DNA of 64,000 nucleotides from Lamellibrachia satsuma (GCA_033239005.1 BSQZ01000103.1:1302501-1366500), one strand, 5' to 3'. Counted from the stretch's first letter, positions 45,575 through 59,113 are shown. Notes: a model not told the origin generated them from the sequence alone. Numbers and translations: made by a program.

Positions 45575-45690
45575 TAAAACTACAAGTACCAGGTGGCAAG
45601 TGGACAAGGAAGCCATTGGCTTTTCGAGAGTCCAACATTTTTTAATCTGTGTGTGACCTGTCTCTGTTAGATATCTGTCTAGTCTGTTTT
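45575..45690 (-). mobile_element. CR1-like LINE 3' end (minus strand)
   Basis: On the plus strand it reads GGCAAGTGGACAAGGAAGCC, then ATTGGCTTTTCGAGAGTCC, the same 3' end as at 1.75 and 28.3 kb. Sequence to about 46010 may be further decayed LINE. Confidence 0.75.
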
Positions 45691-46682
45691 AAAAATAATT
45701 ATTCACACGACTAACATTTACAAAATTGACAGATAATTGATTTATTTTCAATAATGTGTCTGTGAGAATGAGTACGTTCTCATATGTTCTTGTTCTTTTA
45801 CCAAAACTATTTCATGCCTTCTAGTTCTTTGATACGTTTTTAGTATGAAAAAAACAATTCTATGAAAACCTTCAATAAAATTATTATGCAATATTAAAAA
45901 ACTAATGCTGTCTCTCTCTCAGTAAGATTTTTTTTTAATCTGCCGCAGCTCTGGGATAAGTTTAGTTGTTCTAAATTCTGTCCTTCCTTTCTGTGCCAAA
46001 CTTTTATGTTGGTCATGGTTAAGTGGCATCAAGATACACAGCATTAATAATGATCACCATTTGTTGCACCAGGGGCAAGTCCTATCAGTGACACATCTGC
46101 TGATTGATTCCTTCTGGCTCTGTCAGTAAACCAGGGACAGTGCTTCATGAGTTCTTCTCTTTGCTTTGTTTGTTGTGTTTTATTTGGACCCATAACAAAA
46201 CAGTAACATGAATTAAAGTCATATACATACATATAATCGATACATACAAAAAATACCATGACAATTTCAATAAATTTTTAAAAATTTTTTTCTATATTCG
46301 TATGTAATATAACGTAGGTAATATGACCCAAAAAATCATTATGGGTCACGGAGACACCTACTAAGACTTGGTTGCTGTTGTAGGAGCCACCCTGTTTATA
46401 ACTACCATTTATCTAAATTAATTATTCATTATTACGCTTTAAATAAAACCAATGCATATTATGTTAGTTGTTACTTCAATATTTAGCAGGAATATTCATC
46501 AATATGATTCGCATTGTTTGACAACACTCATTGTTACAGATACTTCTGAATTATTTCTTGCTCTTCCTCTTCTGGTTGCCATGACAAACATTCCAGTTGC
46601 TGTTCTACACCCCCAAGGCAAACCATGGCCATTCAGTTCTTTCCATATTTGTGTTTTGTCAGTTTTTTGGTGACCTCAAAGT

Positions 46683-46985
46683 GGGGTGGTGCAGAAGCGT
46701 AGTGGTGAGAACATCAGACTCTCAGAGCGGCTGGGTTCAAATCATCTTGCTGCCACTTTGAAGTTTGGGCAAGTTGATTCATGTTGCATCACTTCACTCA
46801 GCTGTAGTAATGGATACAATGCAACAACTGGTGATGGATATATGCGAATGATTAATCTTCATGCAGTAATTGCAGCATGGCTGAATGCTTTCCTGAGAAG
46901 TTGAGGTGGTGTTGGAAAGAACAGGTCTGCCAGGGGGTGAAGTGTAAGTTCCTAAGGACTGGATACCGCGGTATGTAAAAACTCC
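46683..46985 (+). mobile_element. tRNA-headed SINE, copy 2
   Basis: A-box-like GCGTAGTGGTGAGA and B box GGTTCAAATCA lie in the first 70 bp. The core has ACTTCACTCAGCTGTAGTAA and GCAATTGCAGCATGG-like text (GTAATTGCAGCATGGCTGAA). The 3' end is CCTAAGGACTGGATACCGCG. Confidence 0.88.
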
Positions 46986-46989
46986 TTTT

Positions 46990-48500
46990 CTTTTAACTTT
47001 TGCATCTCTTTGCTGTGCAAGCCGATGGTATTCTGGACAAGTAGATCGAATACAGAAATGAACTACTCCAACTTTGCACCAAATAAATAAACATTCAGTT
47101 CAGTTCAGCACTAAGCTTGTGTAATAATGATTATGCTACAGCTCAGCTGAAGTAGACTAGAGCAGAAGTACTGAAGTAGACATTTAGCAAGCTACAACAG
47201 ACTCAAGTGTTTAGCAGAGCAAACAGACCAAGTGCAGCAGATCATGAATACAACTTATTACTGGTCATTACAAGGAATTTCGTATCTCATAAACCTGTCA
47301 TTCTGTCTGAGCTAACCTCACAGGTCTGAATCATTATGCAACAGCAATTGTTTGGATATGCTTGACTGATTGCTGTGATTTTGAAGTAATTTCCACGAAC
47401 TCTTGGTACTTGTACAGTAAATGTTTATACTAGAGGCTTAGAGTTTCTGTTTTATTTGCAGTTAGGGTCAATGCTTGTTTATGGGATTAGAGGAGAGGGT
47501 TTGGCTATAAAACTATAGTATCTAGACTTAGGGAGTTAATGTAATGTATATGTATTATTTCGGAGGTTATAATTGGGATCTTCATTGGGGTTTGTAGTTA
47601 TAGGTTGTAGGCTGGGATAGATCCTACCCTTTAAGGAGGTAGGATAAGATTAAGGATGGAAGGAAGAAAGTAGGGAGGGTGCCTCAGGGTGGCAGGGTAT
47701 AATAATAGTAATAAATTAAATTAATTAATATTAATAATAAGTACATTTTTTAAAAGTCAGCATGAATAAATAATATTAGAGAATTCGTTTTAAAATGTCC
47801 GTCAAGTTGAACAAGGTTCATCAGTTAATTTTATCCAGAATATTCTTGGTGGGACAGCAGTGTCTTTAGAAAGTTCCCGGATGTTGTCAATGAACTAGAT
47901 ACCCTATCCTGGCAAACAAGTGGTTTTGGTAAAGTATTCCATGGAACCAACACAGAATGAGGGTAGAGAAGATGGTTTATAATGGCCATGGTTCCATCCC
48001 ATTTTCTACTGATTTGTCCCAAACTAATTTATCATCACCACTTGTTCCCTGATCCATGCAGCTGTGGGCATTACTGCAGTTGTCAGTCTCAGATACTGAT
48101 CTAGTTGCAACTGCTCCATGCTGCATACCAAGGCTGTGCTGTTGGCAGCTATGGGCAGTGTTGCATACATCATGCCTCATGTTATGATATATATTCCATG
48201 CATTTGGCAAGATATGTCTGCAATGGATGTTCCGTGTTTGACTCAGGGTGACAGCTGATGTGCTGTCGTTGAGATCCCTGTAGTCGTTGGCCAGATACTG
48301 TAGTGGGATCAATATTTCTTGAATACAGTCAGTTGTTTCAACATTGCCAAATCACTGTGTTGAATGGTAATCTCTTCTGTATAGTCTATTTGCTCTTTGA
48401 ATATTTTAATTGTTACCCATTAGTGATAGAGTAGTTTGGTCTTAGTGTGTTTATATGGTTGGTCAGCACCAATGATAACATCACTCTGAGCAGATGGCTT
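46990..48500. other. 1.5 kb without recognised genes
   Basis: AT-rich sequence with scattered short frames; no splice-consistent coding signal was seen. Confidence 0.5.
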
Positions 48501-49040
48501 ACATCTGCTCATGCATAGATGACCATCAACAATTATAAAAAATATAAAGATCAGTGGATCCTGAACAGTTTACTGTCATCAACAATAATTCAAGAGATCA
48601 TTTAGATCTGCAGATCATCTAGGGATACATCACTGAGCATTTAACTGTCAACATTGATAAATATATCATTATCCACAAGTCATATTTAGATCTGTTCCTG
48701 TGCTATTTACTGTCAAAGTTAATAACAATGACTTAACCAATTATAGCTATGATTCTCTGTAGATCAGTTCCTGCGTAGAATACGTCAACAGTGATAATGA
48801 TGACTCAGGTCATATAAATCTGCAGATCATGATTGCTGATCTGTCCCTGGGTAGTTAACTCTCAACAGTGAGTTTAGATCATTGTAGATCATTTAGGTAT
48901 GTTCCTGAGAAATTAACTTTCAATGTTTATAACTGAAATAATTCTCAGCAGATCACGTACATAAATTTATTATGTAGGTCATTTAGATTTGTTTCTGAGA
49001 GGGTTACCATCGATTCTGATAGATATCATTCTCAGCAGAT
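48500..49040. repeat. Ancient degenerate tandem repeat (~80-95 bp unit)
   Basis: A pattern recurs six or seven times with strong divergence: AGATCATTTAGATCTG, then TTCCTGRGTAGTTAACT, then GTCAACAGTGATAA, then ATTCTCWGCAGATCA. Only the order of motifs shows it; unit length varies. Confidence 0.6.
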
Positions 49041-49058
49041 AATTTGTGTGTGTGTGTG

Positions 49059-49169
49059 TATTATAGGGGTGGTAGGCTCTGAGTGCATCATTAATTTTGT
49101 GCATACTATATATCGTTAATTAATATATAGCATATGAGGGCATTACCATTATTTCCTTAGCACCTATCA

Positions 49170-49261
<92 letters not shown>

Positions 49262-49286
49262 AAACAAATATATATATATATATATA

Positions 49287-49334
<48 letters not shown>

Positions 49335-49348
49335 TAAAAAATAAACAA

Positions 49349-49398
<50 letters not shown>

Positions 49399-49508
49399 AT
49401 AGGTGCTAAGGAAATAATGGTAATGCCCCTCATATGCTATATATTAATTAATGATATTTAGTATGCACAAAGTGAATGATGCAGTCAGAGCCTACCACCC
49501 CTATAATA
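49059..49508. mobile_element. 450 bp palindromic element with TA-rich core
   Basis: The left arm starts TATTATAGGGGTGGTAGGCT and the right arm ends AGCCTACCACCCCTATAATA. The arms (about 49059-49171 and 49395-49508) pair over some 110 bp with few mismatches. The core consists of TA runs and two AAATAAACAAATA blocks. It looks like a foldback or MITE-type element. Confidence 0.85.
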
Positions 49509-49900
49509 GCTCTGTCTACTAGAATCACCCCACACCCTGGTCCCTCTGTGTATTCAGAACCTGTTTATTCATTCTAAGTATATTTTAATAGACAGCTACC
49601 ATACAATTGCCAGGCACCCTGCTGGAGGTGTAATTTGGCGGGCCACTCTTGTCATGGGGATTGTGCTAGAGCAATAACAAGGATGATTTAAGCCCTGACA
49701 ACAAGTGGGTGCTATCCAAGAGAAACACATTTGTCAGCCGGTAGATAAGTGTCGTATGCAAGTCTTTGTCTTAGAGCTGACAGTTGGAACAAATTAGAAT
49801 TCTGGCATTGGATTGTGGCAGATTTCAGACACAAGGGTTGACCTATGTAAAAACCAACTCTGTTCAGTAATAACAGGATTGTATGAACATGTTCACTGTA

Positions 49901-49916
49901 TATTAATATTAATATA

Positions 49917-50003
<87 letters not shown>
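49901..50003. repeat. (TA)n microsatellite
   Basis: Pure TA after a short TATTAATATTAA lead. It ends 30 bp before a SINE. Confidence 0.97.
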
Positions 50004-50006
<3 letters not shown>

Positions 50007-50033
50007 GTTAACTCTGTAGCTTGTCAAGTGTAA

Positions 50034-50360
50034 GGGTGCGGTAGTGTAAGTGGTAGGATGCCAGACCCTCAATCGGGAGAACCTGGGTTCAAATTCTGTT
50101 GCTGCCATTTCGATGCTGAGGCAATTTCTTTCTCCCCACATTGCCTCAGTTCACTCCGCTGTGTAAATAAGTACCTGGCAATAGACAGTGATGGAATTCC
50201 AGTGATAGAATTATAAGAATGAACAGCTTTCGTACAGCAATTGCAGCGTGGCTGAATGCTTCAATAGAAGTTGAAATGGTGTTTGCGTGAAGGGGCAAAG
50301 TGTAACTAGCTGTGAGTAATGATTGTTAGATGGGTGTGGTATACATTGAATGCTTTTCTT
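50034..50360 (+). mobile_element. tRNA-headed SINE, copy 3
   Basis: The head GGGTGCGGTAGTGTAAGTGG has an A-box-like start and the B box GGTTCAAATTC. The core TTCACTCCGCTGTGTAAATA, GTACCTGGC and GCAATTGCAGCGTGGCTGAA is shared with the copies at 40.0 and 46.7 kb. Confidence 0.9.
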
Positions 50361-53300
50361 TACTTTCAACTGTATGACTCTATGAACATACTTCCTCTCC
50401 TAAAGTATCTTGCCGTATCCAATTCTTGAATCTATAGCAACTATATGAATCTAATACGAACTATGTACAGGTGGTTGCTTGAGCAGGTTCGTCGTTCTTT
50501 AACTAATTTCATAGTTGTTACATATTTTCACCAGTGGCCATATGGTGCCATATGTTGAGCGTCAGCACGTGTTCGTTTCATGAGGCACAAGTCAAGAAGG
50601 CAAGCGGTCCATGACAATCACAGACCAGCTCATGTAGTTGACTTTCTCTTTCATCTGGGGAATAGCCTACTTCAGTTCTTTGGCATCAACATATCTGCTC
50701 TATTTCAATACACATCCTTTGAAAATTCCTGCAGAGATTATTGGACAACGAGAGAATTATCTTTTCAATTGTTGCCTGACTGTAACATATGTAGGTGCTT
50801 ACAAATGAGCCTTGTGGAATGATGTAACATGTCTTGTGAAGAGTGCTCCATCGCCCAGCTTTCAATCAATAACACACCGATTTGTCACACATATTTCATG
50901 CCATTATGTCACAAACCATGGCTACTGGTCACAGCCAGCCAGGAGTATTCAGCCAACAAGGTAAGAATGTCACTTGTCAATGTTTTTGTATATCAGCTGG
51001 ATGAGAAATGATAGGGTTGAATGCAGAGCAACATTCTGTTGTCTAGCATCCTTCCAACAATCGCACTGGAATCTAATGAAACTTGAACGTGATATATGAC
51101 ATCGCAAAACATTTTTCCAAACCACAAAATCATAATGAAGTCATGATACATTCTGTCCATATGCAGAATATACATCATGACATGGTGAAGTTTACAAAGA
51201 ATACTCTTTATATCTTAAAAAAACTTTTTAAAACTCACTATTATTATTATCACACCTGACAAAAAACATAACCACGATGGGTATTAATAGAGGATAATAT
51301 CTTAATACTATTGTCATAAATGCAGGCTTGTTGACTCGAGTCATAGGGGTTGACTCGAATTGGGAGGTCATTGACTTGAGACTTGACTTAGCATGCAGGT
51401 CAGTGAATTGAGACTTGACTTGCTAGTTTGTGACTTGCCAACAAGTCTGCATAAACGTGAAACTATCTTGGAGTGATTTATAAATCAGGAACATCCTATC
51501 CTGGCAGCCAGAAGGGAAGCCACAGCTAGAAGCCAAGGCCTAAGTTCTGCTTCAGGTCTTTCTGCGATGTAGAACAGATGTAACTGTAAGCCATTGCCCA
51601 GAGCAGCTGGAGAAACAGCTATGTTATTAAAAACATGCTCCATCTGGATACTTATATAGCATTGGTTTGTTCCCTGCAGTCTCAAGTCAGTAAATTAATT
51701 CTTGCTTCAGTTTTGCAACCTAGATTTTGGAGAATGACTTGTCTCATACAGAAATGATTGCTTTAATAATCCTATCTGCACTTCTCTCCTCCTATCTGCG
51801 CTTCTCTCCTATCACCTCCCTACCTGTCCCTCCTACACCCTGTTCCCTTGAATTAGTGGGACTCATATGCCCTCTGCTGGTTAGCACAGACCTCCCAATC
51901 CCCTGGGAAGCGACTACAACAGAAGTCATCCATCATGAAGAACATGTGTCGCTGCTGTCAAAGGTCCCTGTTTTTTTGGCGGTGTCTCCCCTGTGACACA
52001 ATACGTGTTCACTGGTGAAACACTACAACTCACTGGCCGGGTTTATGACCTTCATTTGTTGTGAGGACAGGATCTTGGTAAACACAGCACTAAAACTTGC
52101 TATTACGACTGCTGAGGCACCACAAGGTGGCTACTTAGCAGATTGTGGGACCATCGTCATAGAAACAATAATGGAGGTGTATCAGAGAGATTAGGCCGAG
52201 GTAACAAAACAAGCCATTTAGGGCAATGTTTCTAGACAAATATAGCTTGTGTGCATATTTTAAGAATACCTATCTACATACTGTGATAACTTGGTTGACA
52301 AGTTTCCGCCGCAAGCAATTAATATAAATATTATTATTAGAACGTTATTGTCTAAGTCAGGGAGTTTCATTTGTTGTAATTGTATGCGTGTGTGTGCATG
52401 CGTGTATGCATGTGTAAGAGGCATTCACAGTTCACACGGTTAGTAAGCATCACAGTTCACGGTACCGACATAAAAATAAAGTGATCTGCTTTTCATAATT
52501 AGTATAAGAACAGTTTGTTTGCAACCCATGTATTTGGTTGAATTTGACAATCCAAGCAAACAGTTCTGTATCCATTCCAAATTGTCCTTTCTTTGTTTGA
52601 ACTAGTTGTGCTATATCCAAATTTTACACCTAATTTAATATTTTATTGTGACAAATCTTACACCTAATTTAATATTTTATTGTGACAAATTACCTCATCT
52701 ATGTAATCATTCCTATCAACTGACCAACCTATTTATTGATTAAGTTACTGATGTAAGAAAGTATATTTTTCATTTAGATAATATGATTAATATTAAGTCT
52801 GCACTATTATCTTGTTATTAGTTCGGTCTCACATTTTATAAACTTGTCCCTGTTGAATTATGCTTTATTTGGCTTTAATTTCTTAAAGGGAGGGGAGGGG
52901 GTATTGGTATTGGCCATGTCTTGGCAAACTTCTTTCGTTTTTGGATAAGAATTTTTGCTATGTTGAAATACTGCCCAACCCCCCCACCACGCTAAAGACC
53001 ATTCACACATTCTTAGCCCTGCCCCCCTCCAAAATCCTAAATAAGTGACAGGTAGACCCTCTTCATTGTTTGATTACGCTTGCAACTTATCAAAAGTATT
53101 TGAACAAACTAACTGCTTGCTCTTGGTACCCAAATGATTTTATGGTAAAGTACGATTCATGAATAATGAAAAAAAAATAGTTAAAAGAAATTCTTCGCTT
53201 CACTTAACATGAAATAACGAAGAATGCAATCTCCGGGATGAAGATTTTTTAGCTGTTTCCAAATGATGGAGATTCTGTACCAGTGATGGAGAGTTGAAAT

Positions 53301-53431
53301 GTACGGAGATGTGCTGTAGGAGTTGTACAATCAGTTACTCCCGTCATTCAAGTGGTATTAATTGATCAGAAAATTATCATTGGCATCCCTTGAAAGAAGG
53401 ATGACATCCACCAGCCTGATTCTGAAGCTGC
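50361..53431. other. 3 kb without recognised genes
   Basis: Short frames only. A 41 bp direct repeat (TTACACCTAATTTAATATTT onward) occurs twice near 52620-52690. GTCATTGACTTGAGACTTGA-like motifs repeat near 51340-51430. Confidence 0.45.
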
Positions 53432-55087
53432 AGGGCAGTAGGAGCAGGAGGTTTCAGCGGGGAGTGGGGTTTCCTTCCTAGGGCAGTAGGAGCAGGAGGT
53501 TCCAGCGGGGAGTGGGGTTTGCTTCCTAGGGCAGTAGGAGCAGGAGTTTCCAGCGGGGAGTGGGTTTGCTTCCTAGGGCAGTAGGAGCAGGAGGTTCCAG
53601 TGGGGAGTGGGTTTGCTTCCTAGGGCAGTAGGAGCAGGAGCTTCCAGTGGGGAGTGGGGTTTGCTTCCTAGAGCAGTAGGAGTAAGAGGTTCCAGTGGGG
53701 AGTGGGGTTTGCTTCCTAGAGCAGTAGGAGTAAGAGGTTCCAGTGGGGAGTGGGGTTTGCTTCCTAGGGCAGTAGGAGCAGGAGCTTCCAGTGGGGAGTG
53801 GGGTTTGCTTCCTAGAGCAGTAGGAGTAAGAGGTTCCAGTGGGGAGTGGGGTTTGCTTCCTAGGGCAGTAGGAGCAGGAGGTTCCAGTGGGGAGTGGGGT
53901 ATGCTTCCTAGGGCAGTAGGAGCAGGAGGTTCCAGTGGGAAGTGGGGTTTTCCTTCATAGGGCAGTAGGAGCAGGAGGTTCCAGTGGGGAGTGGGTTTGC
54001 TTCCTAGGGCAGTAGGAGCAGGAGGTTCCAGTGGGAAGTGGGGTTTGCTTCCTAGGGCAGTAGGAGCAGGATGTTCCAGTGGGAGTGGGGCTTGATTCCT
54101 AGGGCAGTAGGAGCAGGAGGTTCCAGTGGGGAGTGGGGTTTGCTGCCTAGGGCAGTAGGAGTAAGAGGTTCCAGTGGGGAGTGGGTTTGATTCCTAGGGC
54201 AGTAGGAGTAAGAGGTTCCAGTGGGGAGTGGGTTTCATTCCCAGGGCAGTAGGAGCAGGAGGTTCCAGTGGGGAGTGGGTTTGATTCCTAGGGCAGTAGG
54301 AGTAAGAGGTTCCAACGGGGAGTAGGGTTTGATTCCTAGGGCAGTAGGAGCAGGAGGTTCCAGTGGGGAGTGGGGTTTGATTCCTAGAGCAGTAGAAGGA
54401 AGAGGTTCCAGCGGGGAGTAGGGTTTGCTTCGTAGGGCAATAGGAGTAAGAGGTTCCAGTGGGAAGTGGGGTTTGCTTACTAGGGCAGTAGGAGCAGGAG
54501 GTTCCAGTGGGAAGTGGGGTTTGATTCCGAGGTTAGTAGGAGTAAGAGGTTCCAGTGGGGAGTGGGGTTTGCTTCCTAGGGCAGTATGAGAAGTTTGTTC
54601 CAGCGGGGAGTGGGGTTTGCTTCCTAGGGCAGTAGGAGTAAGAGTTTCCAGTGGGAAGTGGGGTTTGCTTCCTAGGGCAGTAGGAGCAGGAGGTTCCAGT
54701 GGGGTGTGGGGTTTGTTTCCTAGGGCAGTAGGTGTAAGAGGTTCCAGTGGGGAGTGGGGTTTGATTCCTAGGGCAGTAGGAGTAAGAGGTTCCAGTGGGG
54801 AGTGGGTTTTGCTTCCTAGGGCAGTAGGAGCAGGAGGTTCCAGTGGGAAGTTGGGTTTGCTTCCTAGGGCAGTAGGAGCAGGAGGTTCCAGTGGGGAGTG
54901 GGGTTTGATTCCTAGGCAGTAGGAGTAAGAGGTTCCAGTGGGGAGTGGGGTTTGCTTCCAAGGGCAGTAGGAGCAGGAGGTTCCAGTGGGGAGTGGGTTT
55001 GCTTCCTAGGGCAGTAGGAGCAGGAGGTTCCAGTGGGGAGTGGGTTTGCTTCCTAGGGCAGTAGGAGTAAGAGGTTCCAGTGGGGAG
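53432..55087. repeat. 48 bp minisatellite, ~34 copies
   Basis: Unit AGGGCAGTAGGAGCAGGAGG followed by TTCCAGTGGGGAGTGGGGTT and TGCTTCCT, with AGCAGGAGG/AGTAAGAGG and GCTTCC/GATTCC variants. 48 bp equals 16 codons, so frames stay open on both strands (LPRAVGAGGSSGEWG and PTGTSCSYCPRKQTPL). No other coding evidence exists. Confidence 0.97.
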
Positions 55088-56636
55088 AATTCTCTGATAT
55101 GTACAATGTATTTATGTAGAATTGACAAATTTTTTCAGTTTCTTTACTGGAAATAAAAAAATCATGAAATGAATTGGTATGTAGTGTAAAGAATTTATAA
55201 ATGTCATATAATGTGTGAAGCATTTGAGTGTAACTACTTGTGTAGTTTAACAAGTAAGTATTGCTGCACAACCCATAAATATCACACTAAACTTGCATGT
55301 ATATTGTTAATTACATTATTGATTTAAAGTGGCATTTAATTGACACTGCTGCAGGCAAAGGCAGTTTTGATTGGACAATTAACTTGTGTGCTGGATTGAT
55401 GCATTTGCAAGTAATTGCATTTCTTTATGCCAGATTGTTTCTGCCTGGTTTATGACCCATTCATTAATGGGCTGGGTTTCTATGAGCTCAATGATTGGGT
55501 GTGTGTATCTGCTTCAGTTCATGCGTGTGTGTGCATCGGTGAGTTAACGAAGAAACTAGCAACATTGCTAAGCAGACATCTGTACTCAACAGTGTCAAAA
55601 TAACTTATTTGCAGACAGAGTTGTTTTTTTAATTGAAGGTGTGTCTCATCGCAATAATTGATGGGTGTATGGGTAGGTGTGTGTGTGTGGGTGGGTGGGT
55701 GGGTAGGTGTGTGTGTGTGGGTGGGTGGGTGGGTAGGTGGGTGTGTGTGTGTGGGTGGGTAGGTGTGTGTGTATGTGGGCGTGTGGGTGTGGGTGGGTGG
55801 GTGTGTGGGTGTGTGGGTGAGCGAGCAGGTGGTATTTATATATTAATTATAGTTCAGCATCACATGTTTAGATTTTGTAATGCTACAACTACGTCTGCAA
55901 TCTAATTAATAACATTAACGCATTTCTACTATAATTTTACAAGCTTGTCTGATGTTTTTTTACAAATGTAGTTCTAGTAACATATTAACTATAGTAAAAT
56001 TATGTCTTTATAAAAATATATTAAACAATATGGCTGCCTACAATGTGCTAAAGGTATAAACTGGGCTAGACAGAGGCTGAAAGCAGAATAATGCGTTAAA
56101 GTAGGGTGCAGCGACTGACTCAATACTGATCTTATATTCAATCAACACATACTGGTTTTAAATCCCAGGCTGCCAACACAATAAGTTATTTAAAAAAAAT
56201 TTAGTACAATTTGCCAATTCACATATTGATCAGAATTATGATGGAATTATGTGTCTTTCAGAAGAGGTGCCACTACCAGTGCAGGTTCATTCCATAATAA
56301 TTATTATGGTGACTGTGCCAGGGGTAGTAAAATCATCTTGTGATGATATATTATCATTTTATGGCACATTTCTTTCGTTATTGCCACTTGGAAGTGTAGG
56401 AGCGGTCTGATGCAGTGATCCATCAGAGGCAGCAGTGATCTATTACTCTGGCCACGTAGCGAATCAGGATAATGTGATGTGTAAGGGAAATGATTTGCAT
56501 TACCACAGATGTATACCATTTATGTAACCTACATAACAGTTTAACACATAGATTTTTGGGTCTTTTATGTTACTTATTTACTTATCCTCTTTTTATAGTG
56601 CCCATGTGTTACACATAGGGCTCGCACAAGATCTCG
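55088..56636. other. 1.5 kb without recognised genes; a GT-rich tract
   Basis: A GTGTGGGTGGGTGGGTAGGT tract lies at about 55655-55825. Otherwise AT-rich sequence. Confidence 0.5.
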
Positions 56637-57300
56637 CCAGTTCTCTGTCTTGGGCTCTCCTTGCCGCTGTGCCCCAGGTCAGCCCAACAGCCTCCAGTTC
56701 CCTCTGTCTTGGGCTCTCCTTGCCGCTGTGTCCCCAGGTCAGCCCAGCAGCCTCCAGTTCCCCCTGTCTTGGGCTCTCCTTGCCGCTGTGTCCACAGGTC
56801 AACCCAGCAGCCTCCAGTTCCCTCTGTCTTGGGCTCTCCTTGCCGCTGTGCCCCAGGTCAGCCCAGCAGCCTCCAGTTCCCTCTGTCTTGGGCTCTCCTT
56901 GCCGCTGTGTCCACAGGTCAGCCCAGCAGCCTCCAGTTCCCTCTGTCTTGGGCTCTCCTTGCCGCTGTGTCCCCAGGTCAGCCCAGCAGCCTCCAGTTCC
57001 CCCTGTGTTGGGCTCTCCTTGCTGCTGTGTCCCCAGGTCAGCCCAGCAGCCTCCAGTTCCATCTGTCTTCTCCTTGCTGCTTTCCAAGTCATGAGCAAAT
57101 GTTCTCAGTTCCCTCTGTCTTGGAGTCGGTGGTTTGCCGCTGTGTCCCCAGGTCAGCCCAGCAGCCTCCAGTTCTGTGTTGGGATGGACTCCTTGCTGCT
57201 GTGTCCCCAGTCGGTCAGTTGAGCAGCCTCCAGTTCCCCTGTGTTGGGATGGACTCCTTGCTGCTGTGTCCCCAGGTCAGCCCAGCAGCCTCCAGTTCCA
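56637..57300. repeat. 60 bp minisatellite, ~10 copies
   Basis: Unit CAGTTCCCTCTGTCTTGGGC followed by TCTCCTTGCCGCTGTGTCCC and CAGGTCAGCCCAGCAGCCTC. The first six units are close to identical; later ones diverge. Open frames up to 225 codons result from the 60 bp period. Confidence 0.96.
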
Positions 57301-57344
57301 TGGTGTCTGGAGATGGCTCAGTCGGTAGGTCATTCTGAATGGAT

Positions 57345-57893
57345 CAGTCGGTGGTGTTGGAGATGGACTCCAGTCGGTGGTGTTGGAGATGGACTCCAGT
57401 CGGTGGTGTTGGAGATGGACTCCAGTCGGTGGTGTTGGAGATGGACTCCAGTCGGTGGTGTTGGAGATGGACTCCAGTCGGTGGTGTTGGAGATGGACTA
57501 CAGTCGGTGGTGTTGGAGATGGACTCCAGTCGGTGGTGTTGGAGATGGACTCCAGTCGGTGGTGTTGGAGATGGACTCCAGTCGGTGGTGTTGGAGATGG
57601 ACTCCAGTCGGTGGTGTTGGAGATGGACTCCAGTCGGTGGTGTTGGAGATGGACTCCAGTCGGTGGTGTTGGAGATGGACTCCAGTCGGTGGTGTTGGAG
57701 ATGGACTCCAGTCGGTGGTGTTGGAGATGGACTCCAGTCGGTGGTGTTGGAGATGGACTACAGTCGGTGGTGTTGGAGATGGACTCCAGTCGGTGGTGTT
57801 GGAGATGGACTCCAGTCGGTGGTGTTGGAGATGGACTCCAGTCGGTGGTGTTGGAGATGGACTCCAGTCGGTGGTGTTGGAGATGGACTCCAG
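57345..57893. repeat. 26 bp minisatellite, ~21 nearly identical copies
   Basis: Unit CAGTCGGTGGTGTTGGAGAT plus GGACTC. Only two units carry GGACTA. All three plus frames are open because the unit contains no stop in any phase, which produces overlapping frames of more than 170 codons. Confidence 0.97.
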
Positions 57894-59113
57894 CACACTT
57901 ACACTTTTATGTGTGAATTAGATATTTCTGTAATGAAACTTGATCATGTGTATGTATTTGTGAGGTCTCAGAACTTTGTTTCTGAGCTCCATTCAGAGTA
58001 CCCTGGAGCTTCATGACTCCTGCAGACGGCTGTCATAACTCAGCGGTGTTGCTTAATGGTACATATTACTGACCAAGTTATCTGAAGTGTCGTAAAGTTG
58101 GCAGATCTCTGTGTTTCATGTTCGGTAAAATACATTAAATGCACTGATTAATTAATGATAAAACAAACAGTAAATCTGGTAAATTACGTCAGTGGTACTG
58201 AGACTGAATGCTGATGGAATTAATTAATGTTTCTCAGCTGCAGCTATAGAATGTGTAGTCCTGTATGCAGTAATTTTATTGGGCACTGCGGAAAGAACTG
58301 TAAAGAGCTCATCATGACGTCCCAGAGAATATTTCAAATTAACCTACTTTACGCAGGGCAGTACACTTAGACAAGAATACTGGTAACAGGTGGGACAATT
58401 TCAGGATTTTGTTTTGGAGTACATGGATTCTGATCACTTGACGGGGAGAAATTTTGTAAATGTTTCTCCCCTTGTATATTTCTTCGCGTCTCTGTACAAG
58501 CAGAACAAACATTTAACCATTAACTTCACTCCATTCAAGTATGGGAGAGAATCAAGAAAATCTCACTAATCTGGAGTGCACAGGAAGTGTCAGCCCCCTA
58601 AGTGTCAGTCCCTTAAGTGTCAGCCCCCTAAGTGTCAGTCCCTTAAGTGTCAGCCCCCTAAGACATACACAATCATTGCACATTATTGAATAATTGTAGA
58701 GAACGTGGAACGTTTGGTTTGCTGCTATTGACTATCTAGCACAATGACATCACGACTTTCTATAAAACTCTTAAATGAGTCATTGATTCTAATCATTACT
58801 GTATGTGTGCGTACGTGCATGTATGCATGCATGCATGCATGGCACTGCATGCATGCATATGTGTGAGCATAATATCTGTGATCAGCTGCTACACTGAAAC
58901 TGCAATTGGTCACCTTGTTTTTCTTATTCAGCTTGTTTGTATCCAGCTTGTTCGTATTCAGCTTGTTTGTATTCAGCAGCATTAACAGGAGCTGTTATTG
59001 TAGGAGCACAAAATGTTTGTCTTAAAAGGTTATCAATACCATGGTAATACTTCCTACACGCCATACTCGCCATACTCATATAACAACAGAATATGTATGC
59101 ATAAGTACCCTTG
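57894..59113. other. 1.2 kb without recognised genes
   Basis: Contains a short tandem AGTGTCAGCCCCCTA/AGTGTCAGTCCCTTA repeat (58588-58662) and a CAGCTTGTTTGTATC repeat near 58930-58975. Confidence 0.55.

Noticed and set aside
53607..54961. Gly/Ser-rich plus-strand and Pro/Thr/Cys-rich minus-strand frames, collagen- or mucin-like at first sight
   Set aside because: A 48 bp repeat keeps both strands open. There is no signal peptide and no flanking exons.
56567..58016. Frames of up to 226 codons on the plus strand and up to 164 on the minus strand
   Set aside because: They are products of the 60 and 26 bp minisatellites. All frames are open together, with no start context or splice pattern.
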